DNA of 64,000 nt from Fodinibius halophilus (GCF_011059105.1 NZ_JAALLS010000008.1:62001-126000), one strand, 5' to 3'. Positions 36,391-46,279 are shown, counted from the first letter of the stretch. Program-made: numbers and translations. The notes: generated by a model from the sequence alone, not told the origin.

Positions 36391-37380
36391 ATGAAAGCTT
36401 CTAAGTACTTATTTTTTGCAGCTATTGCTCTACCACTGGTACTATCTTCTTGCCGTGGTGAACGGTTTAAGCATCAGCCTGTCCACCCTAATATGAATAT
36501 GGACCAGCAAGAACGATTTGAACCACAGGAGAAGAACGAATTCTTCGATGACAATCGCGCTATGCGTAAGCCCGTGGACGGAACAGTGGCTCGCGGAAAA
36601 CTGAAAGCCGATAAGGCCTTTTATAAAGGTGTCAACAAAGATGGAGACTACATTGATAATATTCCCGTAGACCTAACAAAGTCTTTTTTATACCGGGGTA
36701 AAAAGCAGTATGAGGTCTTCTGTACTCCATGTCACGGCATCAAAGGCGATGGCAATGGTATTATCATGGCTAATAACTATGGTTATGTTCCGGCTCCGGA
36801 TTTTCATTCAGACTTTGTTCGTGACCGCAATGATGGCTACTACTACGCTGCCATTGCTAACGGCGTTCGAACTATGCCTTCTTATGCTACCCAAATTGAT
36901 GTAAAAGACCGATGGGCTATAGTGGCTTATATTCGCGCGCTTCAAAAGAGTCAAAACGTTTCTGAAGAGGAGATTCAACAGTACGATGTTAACGTAGACT
37001 CCTTAAATCAAGATTTTGCTGAAGCTCAAAAGGCTGAGGAAGCCAAAAAAGCAAAGCAGAAGCAAAAAGGCGGCGGTGAGGTATCTGTTGAACGTGGTAA
37101 AACGATAGCTACAAATAATGCATGCAATACTTGCCACTCTACCGATGGTTCCCGTTTAGTAGGACCAACCTGGAAAAATCTCTACGGCAGTGAACGTACA
37201 CTTACCGACGGAGAAACCGTAGTGGCAGACGAAGAATATTTACGCACAGCTATTGTGGAACCATCGGCTCAAGTTGCTGAAGGGTTTGCCCCTTCTATGG
37301 TACCTTATGACCACCTAAGTGATAGCAAAATCAATTCCTTGATTGCTTATATCAAGTCACTAAGCGAGAACGCAGAATAA
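36391..37380 (+). CDS. actE: Alternative complex III subunit ActE (dihaem cytochrome c lipoprotein)
   Basis: 329 aa from the ATG at 36391; the frame also has a TTG at 36376, but the signal peptide and lipobox (LVLSSC) favour 36391. Two haem c sites, CTPCH and CNTCH, where the common ActE has one. The first domain is the usual ActE cytochrome; the second (residues about 235-329) follows an Ala/Lys-rich linker (EEAKKAKQKQK). It closely matches the cytochrome domain at the end of CoxB (TCHS.DGS..VGPTWK..(F/Y)GSE). Gives the complex an extra haem that could pass electrons to CoxB. Confidence 0.9.
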   Translation: MKASKYLFFAAIALPLVLSSCRGERFKHQPVHPNMNMDQQERFEPQEKNEFFDDNRAMRKPVDGTVARGKLKADKAFYKGVNKDGDYIDNIPVDLTKSFLYRGKKQYEVFCTPCHGIKGDGNGIIMANNYGYVPAPDFHSDFVRDRNDGYYYAAIANGVRTMPSYATQIDVKDRWAIVAYIRALQKSQNVSEEEIQQYDVNVDSLNQDFAEAQKAEEAKKAKQKQKGGGEVSVERGKTIATNNACNTCHSTDGSRLVGPTWKNLYGSERTLTDGETVVADEEYLRTAIVEPSAQVAEGFAPSMVPYDHLSDSKINSLIAYIKSLSENAE

Positions 37381-37435
37381 TTACAGAATTTCTTTTAAAA
37401 CGTATTTTACGAATACAAATAATTTGGTTTAATCT

Positions 37436-38620
37436 ATGAGCAAGCCCAAAATAACCGATACACTGGAGTTCCCCTCTGACTTAAATATAACCAAATCGTT
37501 ATTTGGTGTGGGTATCGTGGGACTCTTGGCTACGGGTGTAGGATATTTCTTACAACACGATCAGTTCTTCTTTTCTTACCTGGTAAGCTTCTCGTTCTTT
37601 TCCAGTATAGCTTTGGCCAGCTTGTTTTTTGTGATGTTACAGCATTTAACTCGCTCGCATTGGAGTACTGCTATACGTCGTATCCCCGAGGCGATCTCAT
37701 CAAACTTGTGGATTTGGGCCATCTTTATTATTCCAGTACTTCTGGGTATGCACTCCCTTTATCACTGGACCCATGCTGATGCTGTTGCCCATGATCCGGT
37801 CATGAAAGGCAAAGTGCCCTATTTGAACACGAGTTTCTTTATTATTCGACAATTTATCTACTTTGCCCTTTGGAGCTTTTTGGGCTACCGCATGTACTCT
37901 AAGTCTGTAGAGATGGATGAAAGCGGCGATTGGGGCATCCAAACATTATTACGACGCACCAGTGGTCCCGGATTGTTCTTCTTTGGAATTACTCTTGCAT
38001 TTGCTTCTTTCGACTGGTTAATGACTCTTGATCCGCACTGGTACTCCACCATTTTTGGAGTCTATTACTTTGCAATGAGCTTCCAGGGACTTTTTGCTAC
38101 CCTCATTCTCATTGTGATGTATTTGTGGAAGCAGGGATTACTTACCAATACGATTAAGAAGGGGCATATTTATGATCTGGGCGTTCAGATGTTCGGATTT
38201 ACCGTATTCTATGCTTATATCGCCTTCAGCCAGTTTTTATTGATTTATTATGCGAACATCCCGGAAGAGACCGTGTGGTTTTTAGAGCGTCTCAACGGTG
38301 GCTATGAGTACTTGGCCTATTTGTATATGTTCGGCCGCTTTGTAATTCCGTTTGTTGTTTTACTTTCAAAGCGCGCAAAATCGAATTACAAAATTGTAAC
38401 CAGCATTTCTGTATTAATCCTGATATCTCACTTGGTTGAGCTCTACTGGATTGTAATGCCGGTATTGAATCACCATGGTTTCCACTTAAGTTGGATGACC
38501 ATCACAAGTTTCATTGGACTCGGCGGAATCTTCTTTGGACTCTTCTTCCATCGCTTTAAGCAAAGCAAGATGGTTCCCATTAACGATCCTACGCTCGGTG
38601 ATTCACTAAACAAACACTAA
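37436..38620 (+). CDS. actF: Alternative complex III subunit ActF (second NrfD-like subunit)
   Basis: 394-aa membrane protein with ten TM helices, homologous to ActC but lacking its quinol-site residues in known complexes; a structural and possibly proton-conducting subunit. Seen: RSHWSTAIRRIPEAIS near residue 75, the periplasmic loop SLYHWTHAD and FDWLMTLDPHWYSTIFGVYY, strongly conserved in ActF. Separated from actE by 55 nt and from the next gene by 70 nt. Confidence 0.92.
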   Translation: MSKPKITDTLEFPSDLNITKSLFGVGIVGLLATGVGYFLQHDQFFFSYLVSFSFFSSIALASLFFVMLQHLTRSHWSTAIRRIPEAISSNLWIWAIFIIPVLLGMHSLYHWTHADAVAHDPVMKGKVPYLNTSFFIIRQFIYFALWSFLGYRMYSKSVEMDESGDWGIQTLLRRTSGPGLFFFGITLAFASFDWLMTLDPHWYSTIFGVYYFAMSFQGLFATLILIVMYLWKQGLLTNTIKKGHIYDLGVQMFGFTVFYAYIAFSQFLLIYYANIPEETVWFLERLNGGYEYLAYLYMFGRFVIPFVVLLSKRAKSNYKIVTSISVLILISHLVELYWIVMPVLNHHGFHLSWMTITSFIGLGGIFFGLFFHRFKQSKMVPINDPTLGDSLNKH

Positions 38621-38690
38621 AAAACAATCAACAGCTAAAACGTTGAACGCAGTCAGGGTCTGCCCGCTGCGAACTAAGCTTTAAATTCTC

Positions 38691-39251
38691 ATGGCAAGCG
38701 AAGACAAAAATTATACTTCGGAGTTTAAAAGAGAAGTTGCCCAAAAGGCACTCGATCAACAAAAGCAAGACTTAGACAAGCTCTCTGATAAATATGAGCT
38801 GCCGGTCTCTGTTATCTTAATGTGGGCTACCGAACTGGAAAACGCCATTGATAACAATGCAGATCTTGATGAAGTATTTGCTTCCGAAGAAGAAGCAGAA
38901 GAGGCTACAGAAGCTCCTCAAGAAGTTGACATAGAAGCAGATGACAGAGTAGCAGAATCTGTAGCGCATGGCGTTATGGATGACAAGCTTAACTATAAGC
39001 GCCTCGTTTTCTGGAGTGTTTTAGGAACTATTCTTGTTATCATCTTCGTGAAGGCGCTCCTTGAAATGTATCAACTTAATGAGCGGCAATTGAAAGATAG
39101 TGTATCTGCAGACAGTGAATACTATCAAGTAAATAAGATGAACCGTGAAGCTGAAGAAGAGCTGAATAGCTTTGGTGTTGTAGACGCCGAAAATGATGTT
39201 TATCGAATTCCTATCGACAGTGCAATTAATAAAGTAGCTGCCGATAAATAA
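38691..39251 (+). CDS. Membrane protein with a transposase-like HTH N-terminus, unknown function
   Basis: 186 aa. Residues 7-52 (YTSEFKREVAQKALDQQK, then KYELPVSVILMWATELE) resemble the homeodomain-like HTH of IS3/IS911 OrfA transposases, followed by an acidic stretch and one TM helix (KRLVFWSVLGTILVIIFVKALL). The C-terminal 60 residues are hydrophilic, probably periplasmic. No transposase catalytic domain and no IS ends nearby. It lies inside the act-sco-cox operon, 16 nt before sco, so a structural or assembly role for complex III-oxidase is likely; the exact job is unknown. Confidence 0.7.
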   Translation: MASEDKNYTSEFKREVAQKALDQQKQDLDKLSDKYELPVSVILMWATELENAIDNNADLDEVFASEEEAEEATEAPQEVDIEADDRVAESVAHGVMDDKLNYKRLVFWSVLGTILVIIFVKALLEMYQLNERQLKDSVSADSEYYQVNKMNREAEEELNSFGVVDAENDVYRIPIDSAINKVAADK

Positions 39252-39266
39252 TGAGTATGTAGTATA

Positions 39267-40103
39267 ATGAAATATGTTGGGCTAATAGCGGCAATATGCC
39301 TGTTACTACATCCGGTAACAACACGTGCTCAACTGAACAAACAAAAGCCGCGTAACTTAAAGGATGTTGGCGTAACAGAGCAATTAGGCGAAAAGATACC
39401 GCTGGATCTGCGCTTTGCAACAGCAGAAGGCGACTCAGTAAGATTAGGCGATTTATTTACTGATGGCAAACCGGTACTCTTGAACCCGGTTTACTATGAA
39501 TGTCCGCAACTGTGCTCCATGGTAAAAGAAGCGATTTATAAAGGTGTTGAAGACCTAAAATGGAGTCCCGGATCAGAATATAATATTGTTACTTTTAGCT
39601 TCGATCCCGATGAAGGACCTAAACTTGCCGCCGATAACAAACAACGATTTTTAAAAAAACTGGATCGGGAAGGCGCTGCACATGGTTGGCACTTCCTCAC
39701 CGGTAATAAGAAGAATATAAAAAAGCTTACTGATGCTATTGGGTTTGACGTCCGCAAATTAGAAGACGGACAGTATGCTCACGGCGCAGCAATCACTTTT
39801 TTGAGCCCCAACGGGGTAATAACACGTTACCTTTATGGTCTCAAATTTGAAGAATTTAATATGCGGAATGCCTTATATGAAGCAGCAGACGGTAATATCG
39901 GCAGCACCGCAGAACAAGTATTACTCTACTGCTACCAATACGATGCAGATGCCAATACCTATGTACCCGTTGCCTGGCGAATAATGAAAATTGGTGGCTT
40001 TGCTACCATGCTTATTCTGGGTATTTTTCTTAGTTTCATGTGGGTACGACATAGATATTCAAATAACGAACAGCAAATAACAGATACGAATGGACGCGCT
40101 TAA
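39267..40103 (+). CDS. sco: SCO1/SenC copper chaperone for cytochrome oxidase
   Basis: 278-aa thioredoxin-fold protein that delivers copper to the CuA site of CoxB. Signal peptide at the N-terminus, copper motif CPQLC (YYECPQLCSM, residues about 83-87) and the partner His in HGAAITFL. A C-terminal TM helix (GGFATMLILGIFLSFMWV) anchors it, an arrangement seen in SCO proteins of this operon type. Its end overlaps the coxB start by 14 nt, indicating coupled expression. Confidence 0.92.
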   Translation: MKYVGLIAAICLLLHPVTTRAQLNKQKPRNLKDVGVTEQLGEKIPLDLRFATAEGDSVRLGDLFTDGKPVLLNPVYYECPQLCSMVKEAIYKGVEDLKWSPGSEYNIVTFSFDPDEGPKLAADNKQRFLKKLDREGAAHGWHFLTGNKKNIKKLTDAIGFDVRKLEDGQYAHGAAITFLSPNGVITRYLYGLKFEEFNMRNALYEAADGNIGSTAEQVLLYCYQYDADANTYVPVAWRIMKIGGFATMLILGIFLSFMWVRHRYSNNEQQITDTNGRA

Positions 40104-41040
40104 CGATTTATTTCTTCCACCGGCAAAATCAACGCTGGCAAGCCAGACCGACACGCTCTTCTGGTTTGTTCATTTAAGCAGCCTTGCATTAACGATCGGC
40201 CTTATTGCCGTAATTGTATACTTTGTATATAAATATAGGCGTAAGTCTGAAGATGAAGTTACACCGCTTATCACCCACAATAATAAGTTGGAGGTAACCT
40301 GGTCGGTGATCCCCCTTATTTTAGTACTTATCGTATTTGGCTGGGGATACCAGGTATTCATGAACCAGCGAGTAGTGCCCGATGATGCTTATGAGGTCAA
40401 TGTAACGGCTCAAAAATGGATCTGGCAGTTTCAATATGAAAATGGGGCTCGAACAACCGGTGAACTACACGTTCCGGCCGGGCGACCCATTAAACTTGTC
40501 ATGAGCTCTAATGATGTTATTCACTCCTTTTTTGTACCGGATTATCGCCTGAAGCAAGATGTTGTTCCGGGCCGTTATACCGAGATGTGGTTTAACGCTC
40601 CCGACCCCGGTGAATCGATTGTGTACTGTACCGAATATTGTGGTACTGACCATTCTAATATGTTGGCCAATATCATTGTTCACGAACAAGACGATTTTGA
40701 AAACTGGCTAGCCGAAAATGCAGGCGGTGCTTCAAAACCCGACGATATGCCTCCCGCTGAATGGGGTAAGCAGATTGCTCAGGAATATGCATGTTCTACC
40801 TGCCACTCTGCCGACGGCAGCCAGATGGTTGGACCTACCTGGAAAGGAACGTTTGGCAGCGAAGAACCTCTTGCCGACGGTTCTACCGTTACTGTGGACG
40901 AAAACTATATTCGTGAATCTATTTTAGAACCGAATGCCAAAGTTGTTGAAGGCTATCCTGCCGTGATGAATACTTACCAGGGACAGCTCAATGATGAACA
41001 GATCAACGCGATTATTGAATACATCAAAACACTGAAGTAA
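40090..41040 (+). CDS. coxB: Cytochrome c oxidase subunit II with fused cytochrome c (caa3 type)
   Basis: 316 aa. Two TM helices ([23 protein letters not shown] and [17 protein letters not shown]), a cupredoxin domain with the CuA ligands in [12 protein letters not shown] (residues about 181-192) and a C-terminal haem c domain with CSTCH and the axial Met in YPAVMN. It takes electrons from the complex III cytochromes and feeds CoxA. The haem domain is the sister of the second domain of ActE. Start overlaps sco; the stop is 1 nt before coxA. Confidence 0.95.
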   Translation: MDALNDLFLPPAKSTLASQTDTLFWFVHLSSLALTIGLIAVIVYFVYKYRRKSEDEVTPLITHNNKLEVTWSVIPLILVLIVFGWGYQVFMNQRVVPDDAYEVNVTAQKWIWQFQYENGARTTGELHVPAGRPIKLVMSSNDVIHSFFVPDYRLKQDVVPGRYTEMWFNAPDPGESIVYCTEYCGTDHSNMLANIIVHEQDDFENWLAENAGGASKPDDMPPAEWGKQIAQEYACSTCHSADGSQMVGPTWKGTFGSEEPLADGSTVTVDENYIRESILEPNAKVVEGYPAVMNTYQGQLNDEQINAIIEYIKTLK

Positions 41041-41041
41041 T

Positions 41042-42781
41042 ATGGATACAGCAGAATCTAGCTCAACTCTTAACAAAATACAGGTACAGCGGTTTAAACC
41101 CGATGACAATCCTGATAAACACTACCTGAATGAGGAAACCGGGTTGTGGTCGTGGTTAACGACTGTCGATCATAAAAAGATCGGTATTATGTATCTGGCG
41201 TCCATCACCTTCTTCTTCTTTATTGGTGGATTGATGGCCCTACTGGTACGTACTGAACTTTGGACACCGGCCAAAACATTTATTGAGGCAAACACCTATA
41301 ATCAGCTGTTTACGCTGCACGGTGCTGTAATGATTTTCCTCTTCCTGGTGCCCTCGGTTCCCGCTGCTCTCGGTAACTTTATACTGCCGTTGCAGCTCGG
41401 AGCCAAAGATGTGGCCTTCCCCAGGTTAAACTTACTGAGTTATTACTTGTACCTGGCAGGCTCTTTTATTGCTGTCTACGCAATTTTTAGCGGGGGTATC
41501 GACACTGGCTGGACCTTCTACACCCCCTACTCATCGTCAACAGGCGGTGCGGTAACCACCATGACCTTTGGGGTATTTGTAATTGGATTCTCCTCTATCC
41601 TGACCGGAGTTAACTTTATTACCACCATCCACAAGATGCGTGCGCCCGGTCTCACATGGGATAAATTGCCACTTTTCTGCTGGGGACTTTATGCAACAAG
41701 TATTATCCAGATTTTAGCAACACCCGTACTTGCTATTACTCTTGCTCTTGTAGCTATGGAGCGAATTCTGGGAATCGGAATTTTTGATCCTGCTCTCGGT
41801 GGAGATCCCGTTCTTTATCAACACTTCTTCTGGTTCTACAGCCACCCCGCAGTATATATTATGATTGTTCCCGGTTTCGGAGTAGTCTCAGAAATTATAT
41901 CTACATTTTCCAAGAAGCATATTTTCGGATACTGGGCCATTGCCCTTTCATCCCTGGCCATTGCCTTTATCGGTTTCCTCGTTTGGGGGCACCACATGTT
42001 CGTATCCGGGCAGGCCACACTCGCTTCTATGGTATTTTCATTCTTAACATTTCTCGTAGGTATCCCAACAGGAATTAAGATGTTCAACTGGACAGCCACC
42101 CTTTATAAAGGTTCTATTAAACTGGCTTCTCCCCTGTTATATATCTTCGGTTTCTTCTTCCTTTTCCTCGTTGGCGGACTTACAGGAATCGTTCTCGGAT
42201 CTATTGCACTCGACGTGCACCTGCACGATACCTACTACGTAGTAGCACACTTCCACTTTGTAATGGTTGGGGGTATGGTGATGGCATTCTTAGCCGGGCT
42301 GCACTACTGGTGGCCTAAAATTACCGGTAAGATGTATAACGAAACCATGGCTAAAATTGCCTGTGGTATCATCTTTGTAGGCTTTAATGTGACCTTCTTG
42401 CCCCAGTTTGTTATGGGCTCGCAGGGTATGCCGCGACGTTATTTCAACTACATTGAACAGTTTCAGCCTTTCCACCAGGTTTCTACTATCGGCTCCTATA
42501 TTTTAGGACTCGGATTCCTGATGGTATTCTACTATTTGGTTAAATCAATCTACAGAGGCAAACAAGCACCGGCCAACCCTTGGGGCAGCCGTGCACTGGA
42601 ATGGCAAATATCTGCAATGCCCCCGCTGCATAACTTCCATCACACTCCCGTTATTATTAACGGTCCCTATGATTATCATAAACCGATGGAAGAGTTCCAG
42701 CTTGGACTCGCAGAGTCGGGCAATGGACACGGTCACGATGTGGAAGTAACTAAAGAAGGCGAAGACCTTTCTGCCGAATAA
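41042..42781 (+). CDS. coxA: Cytochrome c oxidase subunit I, A2 (YSHP) type
   Basis: 579-aa haem-copper oxidase catalytic subunit with 12 TM helices. Haem a ligand in [13 protein letters not shown], CuB/Tyr motif [19 protein letters not shown], and the [13 protein letters not shown] stretch holding both remaining haem ligands. The D-channel glutamate of A1 oxidases (GHPEVY) is replaced by the YSHP pattern, which marks the A2 subfamily known from Rhodothermus marinus and Thermus caa3. Length normal; the His-rich C-terminus (GNGHGHDVE) is a tail. Confidence 0.96.
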   Translation: MDTAESSSTLNKIQVQRFKPDDNPDKHYLNEETGLWSWLTTVDHKKIGIMYLASITFFFFIGGLMALLVRTELWTPAKTFIEANTYNQLFTLHGAVMIFLFLVPSVPAALGNFILPLQLGAKDVAFPRLNLLSYYLYLAGSFIAVYAIFSGGIDTGWTFYTPYSSSTGGAVTTMTFGVFVIGFSSILTGVNFITTIHKMRAPGLTWDKLPLFCWGLYATSIIQILATPVLAITLALVAMERILGIGIFDPALGGDPVLYQHFFWFYSHPAVYIMIVPGFGVVSEIISTFSKKHIFGYWAIALSSLAIAFIGFLVWGHHMFVSGQATLASMVFSFLTFLVGIPTGIKMFNWTATLYKGSIKLASPLLYIFGFFFLFLVGGLTGIVLGSIALDVHLHDTYYVVAHFHFVMVGGMVMAFLAGLHYWWPKITGKMYNETMAKIACGIIFVGFNVTFLPQFVMGSQGMPRRYFNYIEQFQPFHQVSTIGSYILGLGFLMVFYYLVKSIYRGKQAPANPWGSRALEWQISAMPPLHNFHHTPVIINGPYDYHKPMEEFQLGLAESGNGHGHDVEVTKEGEDLSAE

Positions 42782-42816
42782 CTGAAACTCAATTTCTAAA
42801 CTAGCACAATCTGATT

Positions 42817-43473
42817 ATGGCAAATCATTCATCATCCGCATCAGAATCCAGGTTTATGCAGCACCATTTTGTGGATGCAGACCAGCAGTTCGATGCTGCT
42901 AAAATGGGTATGTGGATATTCTTGGTAACAGAAATACTCTTTTTCGGTGGACTCTTTGCGGCCTATGTCGTTTACCGTTTATGGTATCCTGAACTCTTTA
43001 CACTGGCCTCAGAGGAGCTTAACACGCTCTGGGGTGGTGTTAACACGGTAGTTCTTATTGGTAGTAGTCTTACCGTTGCAATGGCCATTAAATCGGCTCA
43101 GCTCAATCAAAAGAAAAATATTGCCATTAATTTGGGGATCACCCTGGCCTTGGCCGGTGTATTTATGGTCATTAAATATTTTGAATGGACCCACAAGTTT
43201 CACCTGGGCATCTTTCCGGGAGAGTTCTACTCTTTCGAAGGCATCGACCATCCAAAGGCAAACATATTCTTTAGCCTCTATTATCTGATGACCGGCCTTC
43301 ACGGCATTCACGTAGTGATAGGAATGGGATTAATGGCATGGCTGCTATGGCGCTCCTTAAAAGGCCATTTCAACAGTGAGTATTATACCCCTGTTGAGAT
43401 CACGGGCCTGTATTGGCACCTTGTCGATATCATCTGGATATTCTTATTCCCACTCTTCTACCTAATTGATTGA
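42817..43473 (+). CDS. coxC: Cytochrome c oxidase subunit III
   Basis: 218-aa subunit III with five TM helices. Typical features: the HHFVDADQQFDAAKMGMWIFLVTEILFFGGLF opening, a middle TM with GITLALAGVFMVIKYFEW, LTGLHG-like MTGLHGIHVVIGMG, and YWHLVDIIWIFLFPLFYL at the end. It stabilises proton uptake in the oxidase. Thirty-five nt after coxA. Confidence 0.95.
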   Translation: MANHSSSASESRFMQHHFVDADQQFDAAKMGMWIFLVTEILFFGGLFAAYVVYRLWYPELFTLASEELNTLWGGVNTVVLIGSSLTVAMAIKSAQLNQKKNIAINLGITLALAGVFMVIKYFEWTHKFHLGIFPGEFYSFEGIDHPKANIFFSLYYLMTGLHGIHVVIGMGLMAWLLWRSLKGHFNSEYYTPVEITGLYWHLVDIIWIFLFPLFYLID

Positions 43474-43495
43474 TAACTTAAAATTTCTTTAGCTC

Positions 43496-43798
43496 ATGAG
43501 CGGACATCATATATCAACTGACAAAACATTACTCGGCGTTGCGGGGGCACTACTTTTCCTCACAATCCTTACTGTAGGAGTACACTATATTCATATCCCC
43601 TCACCCTGGAATATCATTGTGGCAATGGGGATCGCAATTTTTAAAGCGACATTGGTAGCAATGTTCTTTATGAATCTTTACTGGGATGAACAGTTCAACT
43701 CCCTGCTACTTATTTCGTCTATCGCATTTTTTGCGCTTTTAGTAGCCTTTACATTGTTAGATACCTTGTTCAGGCCTGAAATTATGCCAGGCTTCTAA
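43496..43798 (+). CDS. coxD: Cytochrome c oxidase subunit IV (prokaryotic type)
   Basis: 100 aa, three TM helices (LLGVAGALLFLTILTVGVHYI, IIVAMGIAIFKATLVAMFFMNLYWD, SLLLISSIAFFALLVAFTLLD). IFKATLVAMFFM is the signature of the COX4 prokaryotic/CtaF family. Last gene of the operon, 22 nt after coxC, followed by a strong terminator. Confidence 0.92.
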   Translation: MSGHHISTDKTLLGVAGALLFLTILTVGVHYIHIPSPWNIIVAMGIAIFKATLVAMFFMNLYWDEQFNSLLLISSIAFFALLVAFTLLDTLFRPEIMPGF

Positions 43799-43813
43799 AA
43801 GCTCGCTATTTCC

Positions 43814-43851
43814 ATAAAAGCCGATTGGAGGAGACTCCGATCGGCTTTTAT
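43814..43851 (+). terminator. Terminator of the act-cox operon
   Basis: Long stem ATAAAAGCCGATTGGAG with CTCCGATCGGCTTTTAT, one mismatch, GAGA loop, T4 in the descending arm and TTATTTAT after it. Confidence 0.9.
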
Positions 43852-43859
43852 TATTTATA

Positions 43860-44463
43860 GGCTTCCCGACTATACTTTGTAATACCAATAAACTCCCAGC
43901 GCAATCATAACCAACCCCTGTAGTTCTCACAAGAAGTGTACTCTTTTTTAGTTATCCAAAAACACTAGAAGAGCTCCTTCCCAAGAAAAAACCTTAAAAG
44001 GGTAAACAGTAAACTGATCACAGAACAAATTGAGCGTAACTCACAAAGTTATATAGCCCCCCCTTATCAACCTTGTTTTTTTGATAAAGTCCAGAATGTT
44101 CCTTTGATATACTCGACAGGTATACGGGTTATAGTAAAAGTAGATTAGGTGGGTGAACATTCTGCCCCGGTCATATTACCTCATACTTTAATCTCACTAA
44201 ACTACATTTTATCTCGAACTCCTTGTCTCGTATATTCGGGAGCAAGTTGATTGCATTCAACCAACAGGAGAGCTTTTTTGCGAGGCACTTGTCCAGAGAA
44301 TCCAGACAGAAACTGCATCATTTTATAGCTCGCAAATGGAACAAATAACAATAATGATACTATCAATATTTGATACAGAAATCTATCTTATCAAGACAGG
44401 GGTAAGCAACCGCCTTTAAGATCTCTGTCGTTATAACATCAAAGCAATATTACAGATCAAATA
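43860..44463. other. Gene-free stretch between coxD and the accessory genes
   Basis: About 600 nt. At 43870-43925 the minus strand reads LQGLVMIALGVYWYYKV then stop, preceded by an in-frame TGA: possibly the tail of a lost membrane-protein gene. Elsewhere I see no coding frame, repeat or RNA fold. It is the left edge of the accessory block. Confidence 0.45.
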
Positions 44464-44943
44464 ATGAAGCATTCTTCTAAGAAAATCGGCTACGGTGCTG
44501 GGCTCGAATACAGCAGTGAGCTCCGGGAAAAACTGGATCAGTGTAGGTATTTCTATCTCAAGTCCCCCCGAGGCGGACACTTCAACGACGGCTATGAACT
44601 TATTGCAGATATCGTTTATGAGAACAGTTCACAGTTATTAACCATGCTTGATATCTTAGAAGCTGATTATTCATTATCCGCTACGAAACCTTCGATCGCT
44701 GAAAATGACAAATACTGCTATTGCAGACCGGTTGAAATCTCCCTCGATAAAGAAACACAGTGGCTACTGGTCAGACACTTTCCTACCAACAAAGATCCCT
44801 CTATCTACATAAACTACGTCACTGATGAGCTCATCAGACTCATTGGCAATCAGTCAAGCTGGTACAAAGTCACCCTATACGATATCGAGGTGGCCTTACA
44901 ATACGATACCAAGCTCGAAGCCTTAAAAAAAGTTCCTCAATAG
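44464..44943 (+). CDS. Hypothetical protein, SUKH-neighbourhood
   Basis: 159-aa soluble protein, no signal peptide or TM helix, no family recognised. It contains PRGGHFNDGYELIADIVYE, a CYCRP cysteine pair near residue 82 and a helical C-terminal half (DELIRLIGNQ, DIEVALQYDTKLEAL). It is followed at 21 nt by an M23 peptidase gene and then by a SUKH protein, so it may belong to a toxin/immunity set. The function is unknown. Confidence 0.65.
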   Translation: MKHSSKKIGYGAGLEYSSELREKLDQCRYFYLKSPRGGHFNDGYELIADIVYENSSQLLTMLDILEADYSLSATKPSIAENDKYCYCRPVEISLDKETQWLLVRHFPTNKDPSIYINYVTDELIRLIGNQSSWYKVTLYDIEVALQYDTKLEALKKVPQ

Positions 44944-44964
44944 CAACGGATCCTCCATAATTGT

Positions 44965-45486
44965 ATGAAAGAACTTTATAAGATCGCCCGATTCCCTCTC
45001 ATAGGCTTGTCAACGATAATCGTTCTCGGCTTCCTGATACCCGAAGAGCCTGTAATCCCGGCTCGCGGAGCCTCCTTCAGTGACTGGAATTCTCAATCAT
45101 TTTGGTACGAACCGTGGGGTACCTCCGGCGTGCATAAGGGCATCGATATTTTTGGGACAGAGAAAACGCCCATCGTAGCAGCAACACGCGGAATAGTAAT
45201 ATATGCCGGTAAAATCGAAAAAGGAGGCAAGGTAGTGGTTGTGCTAGGACCCAAATGGCGCGTGCACTACTACGCCCATTTGGAAACTAAAGGCGTTTCT
45301 ACGACTGATCTAATACCCGCAGGTGAAGTACTGGGTTCAATGGGCAATACCGGCAACGCTGCGGGCAAACAGCCCCATCTACATTATGCTATTTTATCAC
45401 TGGTACCCTACCCCTGGCGTGCTACCGGAGAAACACAAGGTTGGAAACGTATGTTTTACCTGGATCCGGATGAATTCTTGAGGTAA
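44965..45486 (+). CDS. M23-family (LytM-type) metallopeptidase
   Basis: 173-aa protein with an N-terminal membrane anchor or uncleaved signal (PLIGLSTIIVLGFLIP) and an M23 peptidase domain from about residue 40. Zinc ligands H57 and D61 (HKGIDIF) and H140 (PHLHY), with H105 (YYAHL) as the catalytic His, are all present. It is likely to cut cross-links in peptidoglycan. The short size, almost bare domain, fits a cell-wall hydrolase of accessory type rather than a NlpD/EnvC activator. Probably co-transcribed with the gene before it. Confidence 0.88.
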   Translation: MKELYKIARFPLIGLSTIIVLGFLIPEEPVIPARGASFSDWNSQSFWYEPWGTSGVHKGIDIFGTEKTPIVAATRGIVIYAGKIEKGGKVVVVLGPKWRVHYYAHLETKGVSTTDLIPAGEVLGSMGNTGNAAGKQPHLHYAILSLVPYPWRATGETQGWKRMFYLDPDEFLR

Positions 45487-45673
45487 GCGACCTACCATTA
45501 CAAAAAACATGAATAAAAACTGTTTGTTAAGGTCCAAGAGATAGCAAGCATGACTAAAAACTAAATCGCTTTTAACACCAAGTTTGTTGCTTACTGTTTT
45601 TCACTTGAGTAAATACAATTTTAAAATAAAGACGTCATACTCTTAACTACCAACTAGAATACAGATTCATCAT

Positions 45674-46201
45674 ATGTCGAATATTTTTAATGATTTTGAC
45701 CTGAGCAGTTTCTGGGATGAATGTGAATATGCTCTCAGCACCTATCGACTCGAAGAGGCAGATGAGGCCACTATAAGTGAGGTTGAAACCAAGCTAAGCT
45801 ATAAACTCCCGGATTCCTATATCGAACTAATGCAATACAAAAATGGAGGCATACCCTGCAATACCGCTTTCCCTACCCAAGAGTCTACCACCTGGGCCAC
45901 CAGCCACGTTGCCATAGCAGGAATAATGGGCATAGGCAGCAGCAAATCCTACTCCCTGTGTGGAAGTATGGGCAGCCAGTTTATGATTGACGAATGGGGC
46001 TATCCCAATATCGGGATCTATTTCGGAAACTGTCCCTCAGCCGGCCACGATATGATCGCCCTGGACTATCGAAAATGTGGTCTCTCAGGTATCCCCCAAG
46101 TCGTCCACGTAGCTCAGGTCAGTGACTATAAAATCACTTTTCTGGCACATACTTTTGAAGAGTTTGTCAAAGGGCTAGTGCCTGACCATGTCTTTGACTA
46201 A
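45674..46201 (+). CDS. SMI1/KNR4 (SUKH-1) family protein, immunity-like
   Basis: 175-aa SUKH fold: ATISEVETKLSYKLPDSYIELMQYKNGG is the classic start (E.LP..Y...L...NGG), then IMGIGSSKSY, WGYPNIGIYFGNCPSAGHDMIALDY and a final helix TFEEFVKGLV. SUKH proteins are mostly immunity proteins against secreted polymorphic toxins. No matching toxin gene is adjacent, so it may be an orphan immunity gene. Function is inferred from the family. Confidence 0.88.
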   Translation: MSNIFNDFDLSSFWDECEYALSTYRLEEADEATISEVETKLSYKLPDSYIELMQYKNGGIPCNTAFPTQESTTWATSHVAIAGIMGIGSSKSYSLCGSMGSQFMIDEWGYPNIGIYFGNCPSAGHDMIALDYRKCGLSGIPQVVHVAQVSDYKITFLAHTFEEFVKGLVPDHVFD

Positions 46202-46279
46202 CTAACGGGCGGTTAAGGCAACCACCAGGCACAAACGCTAGTAATAACATAAATTCTCAACCTGTTTCTCATAACAATA

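Noticed and set aside
38691-39251. Insertion sequence remnant in the respiratory operon
   Set aside because: The HTH-like part is fused in frame to a TM protein of its own, with no catalytic domain, inverted repeats or disruption of operon spacing.
43870-43925. Minus-strand LQGLVMIALGVYWYYKV as a gene
   Set aside because: Only 17 codons after an in-frame TGA; at most a gene tail, noted in the gap entry.
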